Positions 1-4,927 of a DNA stretch of 7,444 bases are shown in pieces. Made by a program: the position numbers and the translations under genes. How positions within the stretch are numbered: position 1 is the first letter of the stretch; the number at the start of each line of letters is the position of its first letter. The DNA lies in assembly GCA_027623815.1 (NCBI GenBank), contig JAQBUV010000102.1, forward strand, positions 1 to 7,444. The letters run 5' to 3'. The notes under the pieces were generated by a model, which worked only from the letters and a program-made list of their open reading frames with translations, was not told the DNA's origin and searched no databases. The stretch comes from Casp-Chloro-G3 sp002816715. Lineage in GTDB: Bacteria; Chloroflexota; Dehalococcoidia; Lucifugimonadales; UBA3495.

Positions 1-83
1 TCTTCGAACACCTGACTGGGTGTCCGATAGCCCAAGGCCTGATGGGGTCGCTCCCGGTTGTAGAAGTCCACCTCAGTGTGGGG
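1..83 (-). pseudogene. IS3-type transposase (integrase core) C-terminal remnant
   Basis: Read on the minus strand, the frame 83 to 1 encodes a peptide containing FYNRERPHQALGYRTP followed by SQVFE. This is the conserved tail of the DDE integrase core (rve) of IS3-family OrfB and related transposases. A stop codon (TAA, plus-strand 84-86) lies directly upstream in this frame, and no transposase-like sequence is seen in any frame over 84-170. The N-terminal and catalytic parts are therefore missing, and only about 27 codons are present before the window edge. The protein would finish just beyond position 1. I read it as a decayed or truncated insertion-sequence remnant. An alternative is a transposase interrupted by a later rearrangement. 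Confidence is high in the family and moderate in its being a pseudogene. Confidence 0.8.
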
Positions 84-170
84 TTATAACTGAATCCTCT
101 ATCATCTGATGAAGGGGTATTAAGCGCTCCATCAAAGCCGCAGAATGCCTCAATTGCCACCCCCTTCCCC

Positions 171-1625
171 TTAAATCCCATACTCGGCCCAGCGGCGGTC
201 AACCAGGGCCTTGATCTCCGGAGACATCTCAATGTCCGGCGGCCAGCCCCGGTGATAGCCCTCGCCGGGGCCTTTGCGCGTCGCGTCGATGCCCAGCTTG
301 CTGCCGAACTTGGCCGTCGGCGAGGCCACGTCCAGGTCGTCCAGCGGGCCTTCAACTACTACTAAATCGCGGCCTGGGTCCAGGTTGTTGGCCACCCGCC
401 AGGCAACTTCCGATGGGTTCTGCACGTTGACGAAATCGTCCACCACCACAATGGTCTTGGCCAGGCTCATCAGCCCCAGCCCCCACAGGCCCATCATCAC
501 CTTGCGGGCCTGGCCGGGGTACTCCTTCTTGATCGACACCAGCACCAGGTTGTGGAAAATACCCTCGGCGGGCATGTTGATATCGACGATTTCCGGCAGC
601 ATCAGCTTGATCAACGGCAGGAATACCCGCTCGGTGACCTTGCCCATCCAGTAGTCTTCTTTGGGCGGGCGTCCGACGAAGGTCGTGGGATAGATTGGGT
701 TGCGACGGTGGGTGATGGTGGTCACGTGGAACACCGGGTAAGGGTCAGGCATCGAGTAGTAGCCGGTATGGTCGCCGAAAGGCCCCTCCATCCGCTCCTC
801 GCCCGGAGTGACATAGCCCTCCAGGACAATCTCGGCCTGGGCGGGCACCAACAAGTCCACCGACTTGGCCTGCACCAGTTCCACGCCCTCCTCCCGAATG
901 AACCCGGCAAAAACCATCTCGTCCAGGTCGGGCGGCAGCGGGGCTGAGCCGGTCCAGATGGTGGCCGGGTCGCCGCCCAGGGCTACCGCCACTTCCAGCT
1001 TCTCCGCCTGCTGCGCCTGGCTGACTCGATAGTGATGCGCGCCCACCTTGTGGGTCTGCCAGTGCATGCCGGTGGTGCGGGCGTCGTAGACCTGCATGCG
1101 GTAGATGCCGTAGTTCTGCACGCCGGTCTCCGGGTCTTTGGTGATGACCAGCGGCAGGGTGATGTAGCGACCGCCGTCGTCGGGCCAGCATTTGAGGATT
1201 GGGAATTTGAACAGGTCAACCGCGTCGCCTTGTAGCACCACCTCCTGGCAGGGGGCGTTGCGGACGGTCTTGGGCTGAAACGACCCAAGTTGCACCAGTT
1301 GTCCCAGGGTGCGCAGCTTGTTCAGCAGACCGGTCGGCGGGCCTTGCCTCAGTTGCAGCAGGCCTTGCATCCGCGCGACCAGTTCGTCCACATGCTCGAC
1401 GCCCAACGCCCAGGCCATCCGCTGGTCCGAGGTGAACATGTTGATTAGCAACGGGGTATCGTAGCCGATGACGTTCTCGAACAGCAGGGCCGGGCCGCCC
1501 GATTGGACGACCCGGTCGGCAATCTCGGTGATTTCCAGTTCGCAATTGACGGGAGTGGTAATGCGACGTAAACCGCCTTTTTTTTCCAGAAAGGCAATGT
1601 ATTCGCGGAGGTCTTTGAACTTCAT
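171..1625 (-). CDS. UbiD-family prenylated-FMN-dependent decarboxylase
   Basis: This 484-aa protein is full length for the UbiD family (E. coli UbiD is about 497 aa). UbiD enzymes reversibly decarboxylate aromatic or alpha,beta-unsaturated acids using prenylated FMN made by a UbiX partner. No ubiX lies in the window. The family signatures are present: the N-terminal domain starting MKFKDLREYI, the NYGIYRMQV segment, EGPFGDHTGYY and GRPPKEDYWMGK. By comparison with fungal Fdc1 I assign N171, H192 and E236 as prFMN/metal ligands and R176, E280 and D285 as the catalytic triad. All are present, so the enzyme should be active. The ATG at 1625 is preceded by AGGA about nine bases upstream. The substrate is undetermined: it could be a quinone-pathway 4-hydroxybenzoate derivative, or a catabolic aromatic acid, which the neighbouring CMD, aldolase and amidohydrolase genes favour. 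For that reason no ubiD symbol is given. Confidence 0.95.
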   Translation of the reverse strand: MKFKDLREYIAFLEKKGGLRRITTPVNCELEITEIADRVVQSGGPALLFENVIGYDTPLLINMFTSDQRMAWALGVEHVDELVARMQGLLQLRQGPPTGLLNKLRTLGQLVQLGSFQPKTVRNAPCQEVVLQGDAVDLFKFPILKCWPDDGGRYITLPLVITKDPETGVQNYGIYRMQVYDARTTGMHWQTHKVGAHHYRVSQAQQAEKLEVAVALGGDPATIWTGSAPLPPDLDEMVFAGFIREEGVELVQAKSVDLLVPAQAEIVLEGYVTPGEERMEGPFGDHTGYYSMPDPYPVFHVTTITHRRNPIYPTTFVGRPPKEDYWMGKVTERVFLPLIKLMLPEIVDINMPAEGIFHNLVLVSIKKEYPGQARKVMMGLWGLGLMSLAKTIVVVDDFVNVQNPSEVAWRVANNLDPGRDLVVVEGPLDDLDVASPTAKFGSKLGIDATRKGPGEGYHRGWPPDIEMSPEIKALVDRRWAEYGI

Positions 1626-1688
1626 GCGCTTTTCCTAGGCGTGACGATAAGTCTGCTGTGCTGCAACAGGCCAGGTTGAAGCACGAGC

Positions 1689-1708
1689 ATTGTAACGAAT
1701 TGTAACGA
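1689..1708 (-). promoter_or_regulatory. Tandem decamer giving two TACAAT -10-like boxes upstream of the UbiD-type gene
   Basis: ATTGTAACGA occurs twice with no gap. On the minus strand this reads TCGTTACAAT twice, giving two TACAAT hexamers close to the sigma70 -10 consensus, about 64-80 bp upstream of the UbiD-type start codon. No good -35 element lies 16-18 bp upstream of either copy. It could be a weak or activator-dependent promoter, or a repeated regulator site. The repeat itself is certain. The function is inferred. Confidence 0.4.
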
Positions 1709-1729
1709 TGGGCAGGGTGAGAAAGCTAG

Positions 1730-1773
1730 TAGGGTTTCGTCAAAGGCGACCAATAGCGAACCGAGAAACCCTA
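1730..1773. repeat. Perfect 9-bp inverted repeat TAGGGTTTC / GAAACCCTA
   Basis: TAGGGTTTC at 1730-1738 is exactly complementary to GAAACCCTA at 1765-1773, with a 26-nt spacer. It lies about 105-150 bp upstream of the UbiD-type start, behind the TACAAT repeats. There is no T tract on either side, so it does not look like an intrinsic terminator. It may be an operator pair or the end of a degraded mobile element. Confidence 0.45.
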
Positions 1774-1895
1774 ACGCCTTCACTTCACGTTGGAGCCTAG
1801 ACGGTCGTTGGTCGATCCAAAAGCGCAGGTAGATATTAACCCGCGAGATACACTCTGTATGGGGTGATTGAGGATTTTGCTTAGAGGGTCTAACA

Positions 1896-1926
1896 CGAGG
1901 GGCCAGTCGGTGAAAGTGACCCCTCG
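1896..1926 (-). terminator. Possible hairpin terminator after the zinc-ribbon gene
   Basis: CGAGGGG (1896-1902) pairs perfectly with CCCCTCG (1920-1926) across a 17-nt loop. It begins 15 bp past the stop codon of the leftward zinc-ribbon gene. A GC-rich stem in this position suits a transcript end. However, no T tract follows on the minus strand, so any termination would be weak or factor-dependent. Confidence 0.35.
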
Positions 1927-1941
1927 CGGTTTACGTTCGAC

Positions 1942-2268
1942 TTAGAACCTGGAGCCGCCGCCGCTGCCGCTGCGGGTGTTGCTGAAACAGTCGCTGCAGT
2001 AAACTGGGCGATCGCCCCTGGGTCGGAAGGGTACCATCGCGTCGTTGCCGCACTGGGCGCAGACTATGGGGTGCATCTCCCGTGGGCCGCTGTCGAAACC
2101 GCCGCCACCACCACCGCGCTGCTCGGACCGCCGGCTGGTACGGCAGGTCTGACAACGTTTGGGGTCATTTACAAAGCCGCGAGAGTTGAAGAACTCTTGC
2201 TCTCCTACCGTAAATATAAACTCACCGCTGCAGTCCACACACACTAAAGTTCTATCAGAAAGCGCCAT
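1942..2268 (-). CDS. Small protein with two CxxC/CxxC zinc ribbons
   Basis: This 108-aa protein has two zinc-binding modules. The N-terminal one (MALSDRTLVCVDC...) has C10, C13, C39 and C42 and matches what I know of the 'probable zinc-ribbon domain' family (zf-trcl type). The second has C70, C73, C91 and C94, in the contexts REMHPIVCAQC and RPVYCSDCF, and resembles the CxxC/CxxC proteins common in Chloroflexota and other environmental bacteria. A flexible glycine run (residues 52-57) separates them, and the tail is Gly/Ser rich. The function is unknown; such proteins are usually annotated as putative nucleic-acid-binding or redox-related. The ATG is well supported by a near-perfect AAGGAGGT ending seven bases upstream, so translation is probably strong. 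It is alone in its transcription unit as far as can be seen. Confidence 0.9.
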   Translation of the reverse strand: MALSDRTLVCVDCSGEFIFTVGEQEFFNSRGFVNDPKRCQTCRTSRRSEQRGGGGGGFDSGPREMHPIVCAQCGNDAMVPFRPRGDRPVYCSDCFSNTRSGSGGGSRF

Positions 2269-2275
2269 TGATTGA

Positions 2276-2283
2276 CCTCCTTG
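2276..2283 (-). promoter_or_regulatory. Strong Shine-Dalgarno for the zinc-ribbon gene
   Basis: The plus strand reads ACCTCCTT, so the minus-strand mRNA carries AAGGAGGU seven nucleotides before the ATG at 2268. This near-perfect anti-SD match fixes the start and predicts high translation compared with the weaker sites of neighbouring genes. Confidence 0.85.
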
Positions 2284-2533
2284 GTTTCCGTGATAAAGTT
2301 TTGGCTCAGTAGGTCTACCTGCGCCAGCTTAGAAACCCAAGGTTGGGTACAGAGATATCGCATGTGATCACCTAACTATGCCGAGTTCAATATATACTGA
2401 GGAACCTTTAAATGCAACCTCTGGGGCTACACCATGTATATTACGTGGAAACGTAAGATATTTGCGAAATAATCGCGTATAACCTCCATGTCATTAACCT
2501 AACTGGCAGAGAATTATGCGGTTGGCTTGCGGA

Positions 2534-2565
2534 AGCAGATAATCTGCTGAAAGTGGTCAGACCAC
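2534..2565. promoter_or_regulatory. Two adjacent operator-like dyads, one of FadR/GntR type
   Basis: AGCAGAT-A-ATCTGCT (7-1-7, perfect) is followed four bases later by GTGGTC-A-GACCAC (6-1-6, perfect). The core TGGTCAGACCA fits the TGGTC-N-GACCA pattern known for FadR-subfamily GntR regulators. No regulator gene is present in the window. The nearest start codons are about 265 bp (zinc ribbon) and 310 bp (small membrane peptide) away. Either dyad could also fold as a hairpin in RNA. Confidence 0.3.
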
Positions 2566-2571
2566 ATGTAA

Positions 2572-2605
2572 TTGGTGACAATTGGAGAAGTTGGTGACAA
2601 TGGAG
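2572..2605. repeat. Short direct repeat TTGGTGACAA(T)TGGAG, two copies
   Basis: TTGGTGACAATTGGAG at 2572-2587 recurs at 2591-2605 with one T missing, giving a 19-bp period. It could be a pair of protein-binding sites or the multi-repeat end of a decayed insertion sequence. Nothing else in the window decides between these. Confidence 0.45.
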
Positions 2606-2641
2606 TTCTGGGCATTCTGCGGCGTTGCGCAGCTAAATCAT

Positions 2642-2818
2642 CAGGGCAATCGCATCTCACCCCGCAGAGGAGCCTTCGTCACACCGGCGTAAGCCGGTGT
2701 CCAGTGTCATTCTCTGGATTCCGGCGTAAGCCGGAATGACGAAATTGGCCACTACTGCTCGGACCGCACCAGGAGTCGCCAGCGGGTCGTCCTCCCTCAG
2801 GAAGATGCGATTGCCCTG
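2642..2818. mobile_element. 177-bp MITE with 16-bp TIRs and a 10-bp target site duplication
   Basis: CAGGGCAATCGCATCT (2642-2657) is perfectly inverted as AGATGCGATTGCCCTG (2803-2818). Directly outside, GCTAAATCAT occurs at 2632-2641 and again at 2819-2828, a perfect 10-bp direct repeat that is the expected target duplication. The interior is too short and has no frame for a transposase, so this is a non-autonomous miniature element. The CAGGG terminus and the 8-10-bp duplication suggest mobilisation by an ISAs1-type transposase; this is an inference from remembered family traits. The perfect TIRs and duplication argue for a recent insertion. An inverted pair of REP-like hairpins occupies 2675-2743. 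The right end lies 55 bp upstream of the 47-aa membrane peptide start and could affect its expression. Confidence 0.88.
2675..2743. repeat. REP-like hairpin doublet 1 (inside the MITE)
   Basis: Two 30-bp units face each other. Each reads TTCGTCA, then a CCGGC hairpin, then TCCAG: 2675-2704 on plus and 2743-2714 on minus, with a 9-bp spacer. The hairpins are ACACCGGC/GCCGGTGT (2681-2688 with 2693-2700) and ATTCCGGC/GCCGGAAT (2718-2725 with 2730-2737). Both are capped by GTAA on the plus strand, a GNRA-type loop in RNA. Outer TTCGTCA/TGACGAA and inner TCCAG/CTGGA arms allow the doublet to fold as a three-hairpin structure closed by a 7-bp stem. This matches the layout of bacterial REP/BIME repeats. 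Confidence 0.8.
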
Positions 2819-2873
2819 GCTAAATCATTTAGAAGAGTTGCGGAGCTGCCACAAGTATGTTAAGGAGTGTTAG

Positions 2874-3017
2874 ATGTTCAAGTTGATTATCTTTCCTTTC
2901 AAGGTTTTGTTCAAAGTGGTAATGCTTGCCGTTTGGGGGTGTATTGGTCCGATTGTCGCCGCGGCGATCCTGCTGCTGGTGATTGGACTGGGGGTCTACT
3001 TCTTCGTCCTTAACTAA
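2874..3017 (+). CDS. 47-aa hydrophobic single-pass membrane peptide
   Basis: The ATG at 2874 opens a 47-codon frame beginning MFKLIIFPFKVLFK and ending VYFFVLN. The N-terminus (residues 1-14) is amphipathic with three lysines. Residues about 24-45 (IGPIVAAAILLLVIGLGVYF) form a clear transmembrane segment, and the N-terminal hydrophobic stretch may also contact the membrane. AAGGAG ends six bases upstream of the start, which strongly supports translation. I do not recognise a family, and similar small membrane peptides are often missed by gene callers. The opposite strand is also open here (2829-3059), but that frame is polar and has no comparable ribosome binding site. Topology by the positive-inside rule: lysine-rich N-terminus in the cytoplasm. 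The function is unknown. Confidence 0.72.
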   Translation: MFKLIIFPFKVLFKVVMLAVWGCIGPIVAAAILLLVIGLGVYFFVLN

Positions 3018-3094
3018 TTGGCCTGCTGAGCCGCCGTCTAGCTGAACGGTATTGGGCAAAGCGTCTCATACCTGTAGCTCAAAGGGCAGACCCG

Positions 3095-3649
3095 CTAAAC
3101 TGGCAGCGGCGGCTCCACCAGATCATGGGGCAAGTCCAATTCTACCGCATTGGCGTTAAAGGCCAACATGGTGTAATACCCCAGCAGGGTGGTCAACTCG
3201 GCCAGCCCTTGTGACCCCAGCAAATCGTGAACCAGTTGGAAAGTCTCCGAAGTAACTCGGCGGGTTTGGAACAACTCCATAGCAAAGTTGAATACCGCAG
3301 TCTCGTCGGGAGGCATAGGCGGCAAGGGCTGGTTGTCACGCAAGGCATCTACCAGAGCGTCGCTTAGACCTTCCTCTCGGGCAAACCCGGCGTGAGCGTT
3401 CCAGATGTATGGGCAGTCCGTGGCCCGGGCCGTGGTAATCATCGCCAATTCCCGGAGCTTCTTGGGCACCGACGACTCGTTCCGTAAATAGTTGAAGAGT
3501 GGGAGGGCCCTTCGCGCCATCTCCGGGCTGTGTTTCAGGACTGACATCGGCCCGGTGCCAACTCCCCCCGAACCGGATGTCACCTCATCGAAGATGTCCC
3601 TGAGTTCTGCCCTGACCGATTCACGGCTAACTTGAGGTATACGCGCCAT
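3095..3649 (-). CDS. Carboxymuconolactone decarboxylase (CMD/AhpD-like) family protein
   Basis: This 184-aa protein belongs to the CMD family (PF02627-type). The core is ELAMITTARATDCPYIWNAHAGFAREEG at residues 67-94. E67, C79 and H86 correspond to the Glu, first Cys and His of the AhpD proton-relay site. The second Cys of the AhpD CxxC motif is replaced by Ile82, and W83 follows. This CxxxW..H form is typical of the gamma-CMD-like branch rather than thioredoxin-fold peroxidases, so classical AhpD disulfide chemistry is unlikely. The protein is probably an all-helical oligomer in the cytoplasm. The ATG has a GAGGG-containing site just upstream. It lies downstream of the aldolase in the same direction, 161 bp apart, with a REP-like doublet between. 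Its context suggests a role in aromatic ring-cleavage catabolism; the substrate is unknown. Confidence 0.9.
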   Translation of the reverse strand: MARIPQVSRESVRAELRDIFDEVTSGSGGVGTGPMSVLKHSPEMARRALPLFNYLRNESSVPKKLRELAMITTARATDCPYIWNAHAGFAREEGLSDALVDALRDNQPLPPMPPDETAVFNFAMELFQTRRVTSETFQLVHDLLGSQGLAELTTLLGYYTMLAFNANAVELDLPHDLVEPPLPV

Positions 3650-3692
3650 TGTCCACCCTCACCTGATTGATTTGTTTCCCAAAGTGCTGGGA

Positions 3693-3782
3693 CGCGTCCT
3701 TCCGGCGCAAGCCGGAATCCAGTGGCGTTTCGTCATCAACCAAGAGAGGTCTCAGGGCTCCGGCTTGCGCCGGAGCGACGAA
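3693..3782. repeat. REP-like hairpin doublet 2 (CMD-aldolase spacer)
   Basis: This second member of the repeat family has the same inverted layout as doublet 1. A plus unit (3693-3722, ending GCCGGAATCCAG) faces a minus unit (3782-3753, starting TTCGTCGCTCCGGC), with a 30-bp spacer. The hairpins are TTCCGGC-GCAA-GCCGGAA (3700-3717) and GCTCCGGC/GCCGGAGC around TTGC (3757-3776). The loop reads GCAA on plus in the first and on minus in the second. There are no MITE termini or target duplications around this copy. The spacer contains a further TTTCGTCAT, possibly a decayed unit start. Lying 29 bp past the leftward aldolase stop, it could stabilise or end that transcript. Confidence 0.75.
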
Positions 3783-3810
3783 GGAAACTTCCCTGGTTTA
3801 TGCCGAGTCG

Positions 3811-4593
3811 TCAGAGCCCGGCGGAGGCCGCCGATTCGCGCATGCCCTTCAGATACGGAACGCTGGAGGTCTGGAGCAGTGTTCCCACGTTGCTGTGGAA
3901 GTACTGGACTCCCAGATTCAGGAACTTGGGAACCAATGCGTCGGGGCAGCTAACGCCAGCGATGCGTCCGGCGTCCCGGATGATTTTGACGCCTTTTTCC
4001 ATCTGGCCTTGTACCTCAGGATGAGTCTGCTGTCCTGGGAAGCCCATCGACTGAGATAGGTCGCCCGATCCGATGAAGTATACGTCCACGCCATCCACTT
4101 TGACCAAATCATTCAGGTTGTCGATTGCCTCGACTTCTTCCAGCATCAGGCAGACCAGCGTATTGGCGTTGGCCTTCACGACATAGTCTTGGGTGGAGCC
4201 GGAGAACCCGTAATCGGCGGGACGGCTGCGGCTGAAGATGCCTCGGTGTCCCAGTGGGTAATATTTAACGGCATCAACGCTGGCCCTGGCCTCCTCGGCG
4301 GTGTTCACATGGGGCACCTGTACTCCCCAGGCTCCTCGGTCCAAGAATGGCGCGATGACTTCGGGCCGGTTGGCGACCGGGCGCACGATGGGCGCCATGC
4401 CGGTCAAGTCGGCGGCCCGCACCAGGTCTTCAACGTTGTCCACGGTGATGTTGCCGTGTTCGTTGTCCAACAGCACCCAGTCGAACCCCAACTGCCCCAG
4501 CATTTCCACCACTGGAGCCGAGGGAAAAGTGATCATAACGCCAAACACGGCCTTGCCGGATTCCAGCTTCTGTTTCAGAGTATTGTCACGCAT
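3811..4593 (-). CDS. HpcH/HpaI-family (class II, metal-dependent) aldolase
   Basis: This 260-aa TIM-barrel protein belongs to the HpcH/HpaI aldolase family. Members cleave 2-keto-3-deoxy or 4-hydroxy-2-oxo acids to pyruvate plus an aldehyde, using a divalent metal. By comparison with E. coli HpaI (H45, R70, E149, D175) the key residues are H46 in FDWVLLDNEHG, R71 in PIVRP, E152 in LEEVEAIDNL and D178 in VYFIGSGDLSQSMG. The family's Gln two residues before the metal Glu is Met150 here, so substrate preference may differ. The frame stays open upstream to a TTG at 4716. I choose the ATG at 4593 because AAGGAG lies eight bases before it, MRDNTLKQKLESGKAVFG is the normal family N-terminus, and the longer start would overlap the -35 box. 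Likely role: the pyruvate-releasing step after ring cleavage. Confidence 0.92.
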   Translation of the reverse strand: MRDNTLKQKLESGKAVFGVMITFPSAPVVEMLGQLGFDWVLLDNEHGNITVDNVEDLVRAADLTGMAPIVRPVANRPEVIAPFLDRGAWGVQVPHVNTAEEARASVDAVKYYPLGHRGIFSRSRPADYGFSGSTQDYVVKANANTLVCLMLEEVEAIDNLNDLVKVDGVDVYFIGSGDLSQSMGFPGQQTHPEVQGQMEKGVKIIRDAGRIAGVSCPDALVPKFLNLGVQYFHSNVGTLLQTSSVPYLKGMRESAASAGL

Positions 4594-4631
4594 AATAATT
4601 CTCCTTGTCGCTGCTGGGCCAAGCCACCAGC

Positions 4632-4644
4632 TTTGACGGTCAAA
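4632..4644. promoter_or_regulatory. Operator-like dyad TTTGAC-G-GTCAAA in the aldolase leader
   Basis: This perfect 6-1-6 dyad sits between the predicted leftward transcription start (near 4681) and the aldolase start codon. That is a position where a bound repressor would block transcription. No regulator gene is in the window. The symmetry is seen; the operator role is inferred. Confidence 0.35.
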
Positions 4645-4687
4645 ATCTACGAAAGAACGGTTAGTCTTCAGGTTATTGTTCGGTGGG

Positions 4688-4716
4688 ATTGTATGGGCGC
4701 AATGCGAGAGCGTCAA
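4688..4716 (-). promoter_or_regulatory. Sigma70-type promoter for the aldolase
   Basis: On the minus strand TTGACG (plus 4711-4716) and TACAAT (plus 4688-4693) are separated by exactly 17 bp. Both hexamers are one mismatch from consensus. Transcription would begin near 4681, leaving a leader of about 88 nt before the ATG at 4593. The -35 box covers the upstream TTG, which argues against the longer reading frame. Confidence 0.6.
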
Positions 4717-4752
4717 GCGTTTGAGGCCCGATCTAGCAAGGTCTCTCTATTC

Positions 4753-4781
4753 TTGACCCCAAACAACGCAGCGGGTAACAT
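4753..4781 (+). promoter_or_regulatory. Sigma70-type promoter for the amidohydrolase pair
   Basis: TTGACC (4753-4758) and TAACAT (4776-4781) are separated by 17 bp on the plus strand. The predicted start near 4788 gives a leader of about 180 nt that includes a strong hairpin and an 11-bp tandem repeat before the first amidohydrolase. The -35 elements of this and the leftward promoter lie 36 bp apart, the usual layout of a shared divergent control region. Confidence 0.45.
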
Positions 4782-4844
4782 GTTCTCCGCAAGGCAACTG
4801 GCTGCTGGAGCGGTGGATGGGTAAATAGATTCCAGAGTGGGAAT

Positions 4845-4886
4845 TCCCCCATTACTTCTGCTAATAGGGAGAAGATGGGGGATTTT
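4845..4886 (+). terminator. Terminator-like hairpin in the amidohydrolase leader
   Basis: TCCCCCAT (4845-4852) pairs with ATGGGGGA (4875-4882), and TTCT (4856-4859) can pair with AGAA (4870-4873) inside. TTTT follows at 4883-4886. This resembles an intrinsic terminator on the plus strand. No plus-strand gene ends nearby, and it lies between the predicted promoter and the first amidohydrolase, so a leader attenuator is the more interesting reading. Confidence 0.5.
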
Positions 4887-4927
4887 GTTGATATTGGACA
4901 CCCGTCAGATTCGCGAGAATAAATGAC

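Larger units (their letters stand above)
1626..1941. other. Gene-free 316-bp spacer with two inverted repeats and a tandem decamer
   Basis: No convincing coding frame is seen between the UbiD-type gene and the zinc-ribbon gene, both transcribed leftward. It holds three elements described separately: a tandem 10-bp repeat (1689-1708), a perfect 9-bp inverted repeat (1730-1738 with 1765-1773) and a perfect 7-bp inverted repeat (1896-1902 with 1920-1926). The spacer plausibly contains the end of the zinc-ribbon transcript and the promoter of the UbiD-type gene. Confidence 0.5.
2284..2631. other. Gene-free AT-richer spacer dense in short dyads
   Basis: I see no credible coding frame between the zinc-ribbon gene and the MITE. 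Several perfect short dyads occur: ACCCAA-gg-TTGGGT (2335-2348), TTACGT-ggaa-ACGTAA (2441-2456), AGCAGAT-a-ATCTGCT (2534-2548) and GTGGTC-a-GACCAC (2553-2565). An imperfect 19-bp-period direct repeat (2572-2605) follows. The promoter of the leftward zinc-ribbon gene must lie on its left side, but I cannot pick a convincing -35/-10 pair. The rest is unexplained. Confidence 0.5.

Noticed and set aside
552..1545. Several 60-150-codon frames on both strands inside the UbiD-type gene
   Set aside because: They are out-of-frame readings of a GC-rich gene whose own frame is full length with every family motif. Their compositions (Arg/Pro/Ala or His-rich) are typical of such shadows.
2521..2610. Possible tRNA or structured RNA in the dyad-rich stretch
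   Set aside because: The hairpins do not arrange as a cloverleaf, and no T-loop GTTCRA motif or acceptor stem is found. No known RNA family is recognised.
2829..3059. 76-codon minus-strand frame opposite the small membrane peptide
   Set aside because: The sequence is polar and Gln/Asn/Asp-rich with no recognisable domain and no good ribosome binding site. The plus-strand 47-codon frame explains the region better.
3028..3115. GAGCCGCCG / CGGCGGCTC inverted repeat between the small peptide gene and the CMD gene
   Set aside because: The arms are 70 bp apart and the right arm lies in the CMD coding sequence, so chance is the simplest explanation. A weaker compound hairpin at 3040-3079 has no T tract.
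2681..3776. The repeated CCGGC palindromes as a CRISPR array
   Set aside because: Only two inverted doublets about 1 kb apart are present, with no regularly spaced direct repeats or cas genes.
4189..4824. 211-codon open frame on the plus strand
   Set aside because: It is antisense to the aldolase and runs through both promoters. The aldolase frame has clear catalytic motifs and a ribosome binding site, while this frame has neither.
4713..4901. 62-codon minus-strand frame in the divergent spacer
   Set aside because: It overlaps the hairpin and both -35 elements, shows no family resemblance and lacks a convincing ribosome binding site.
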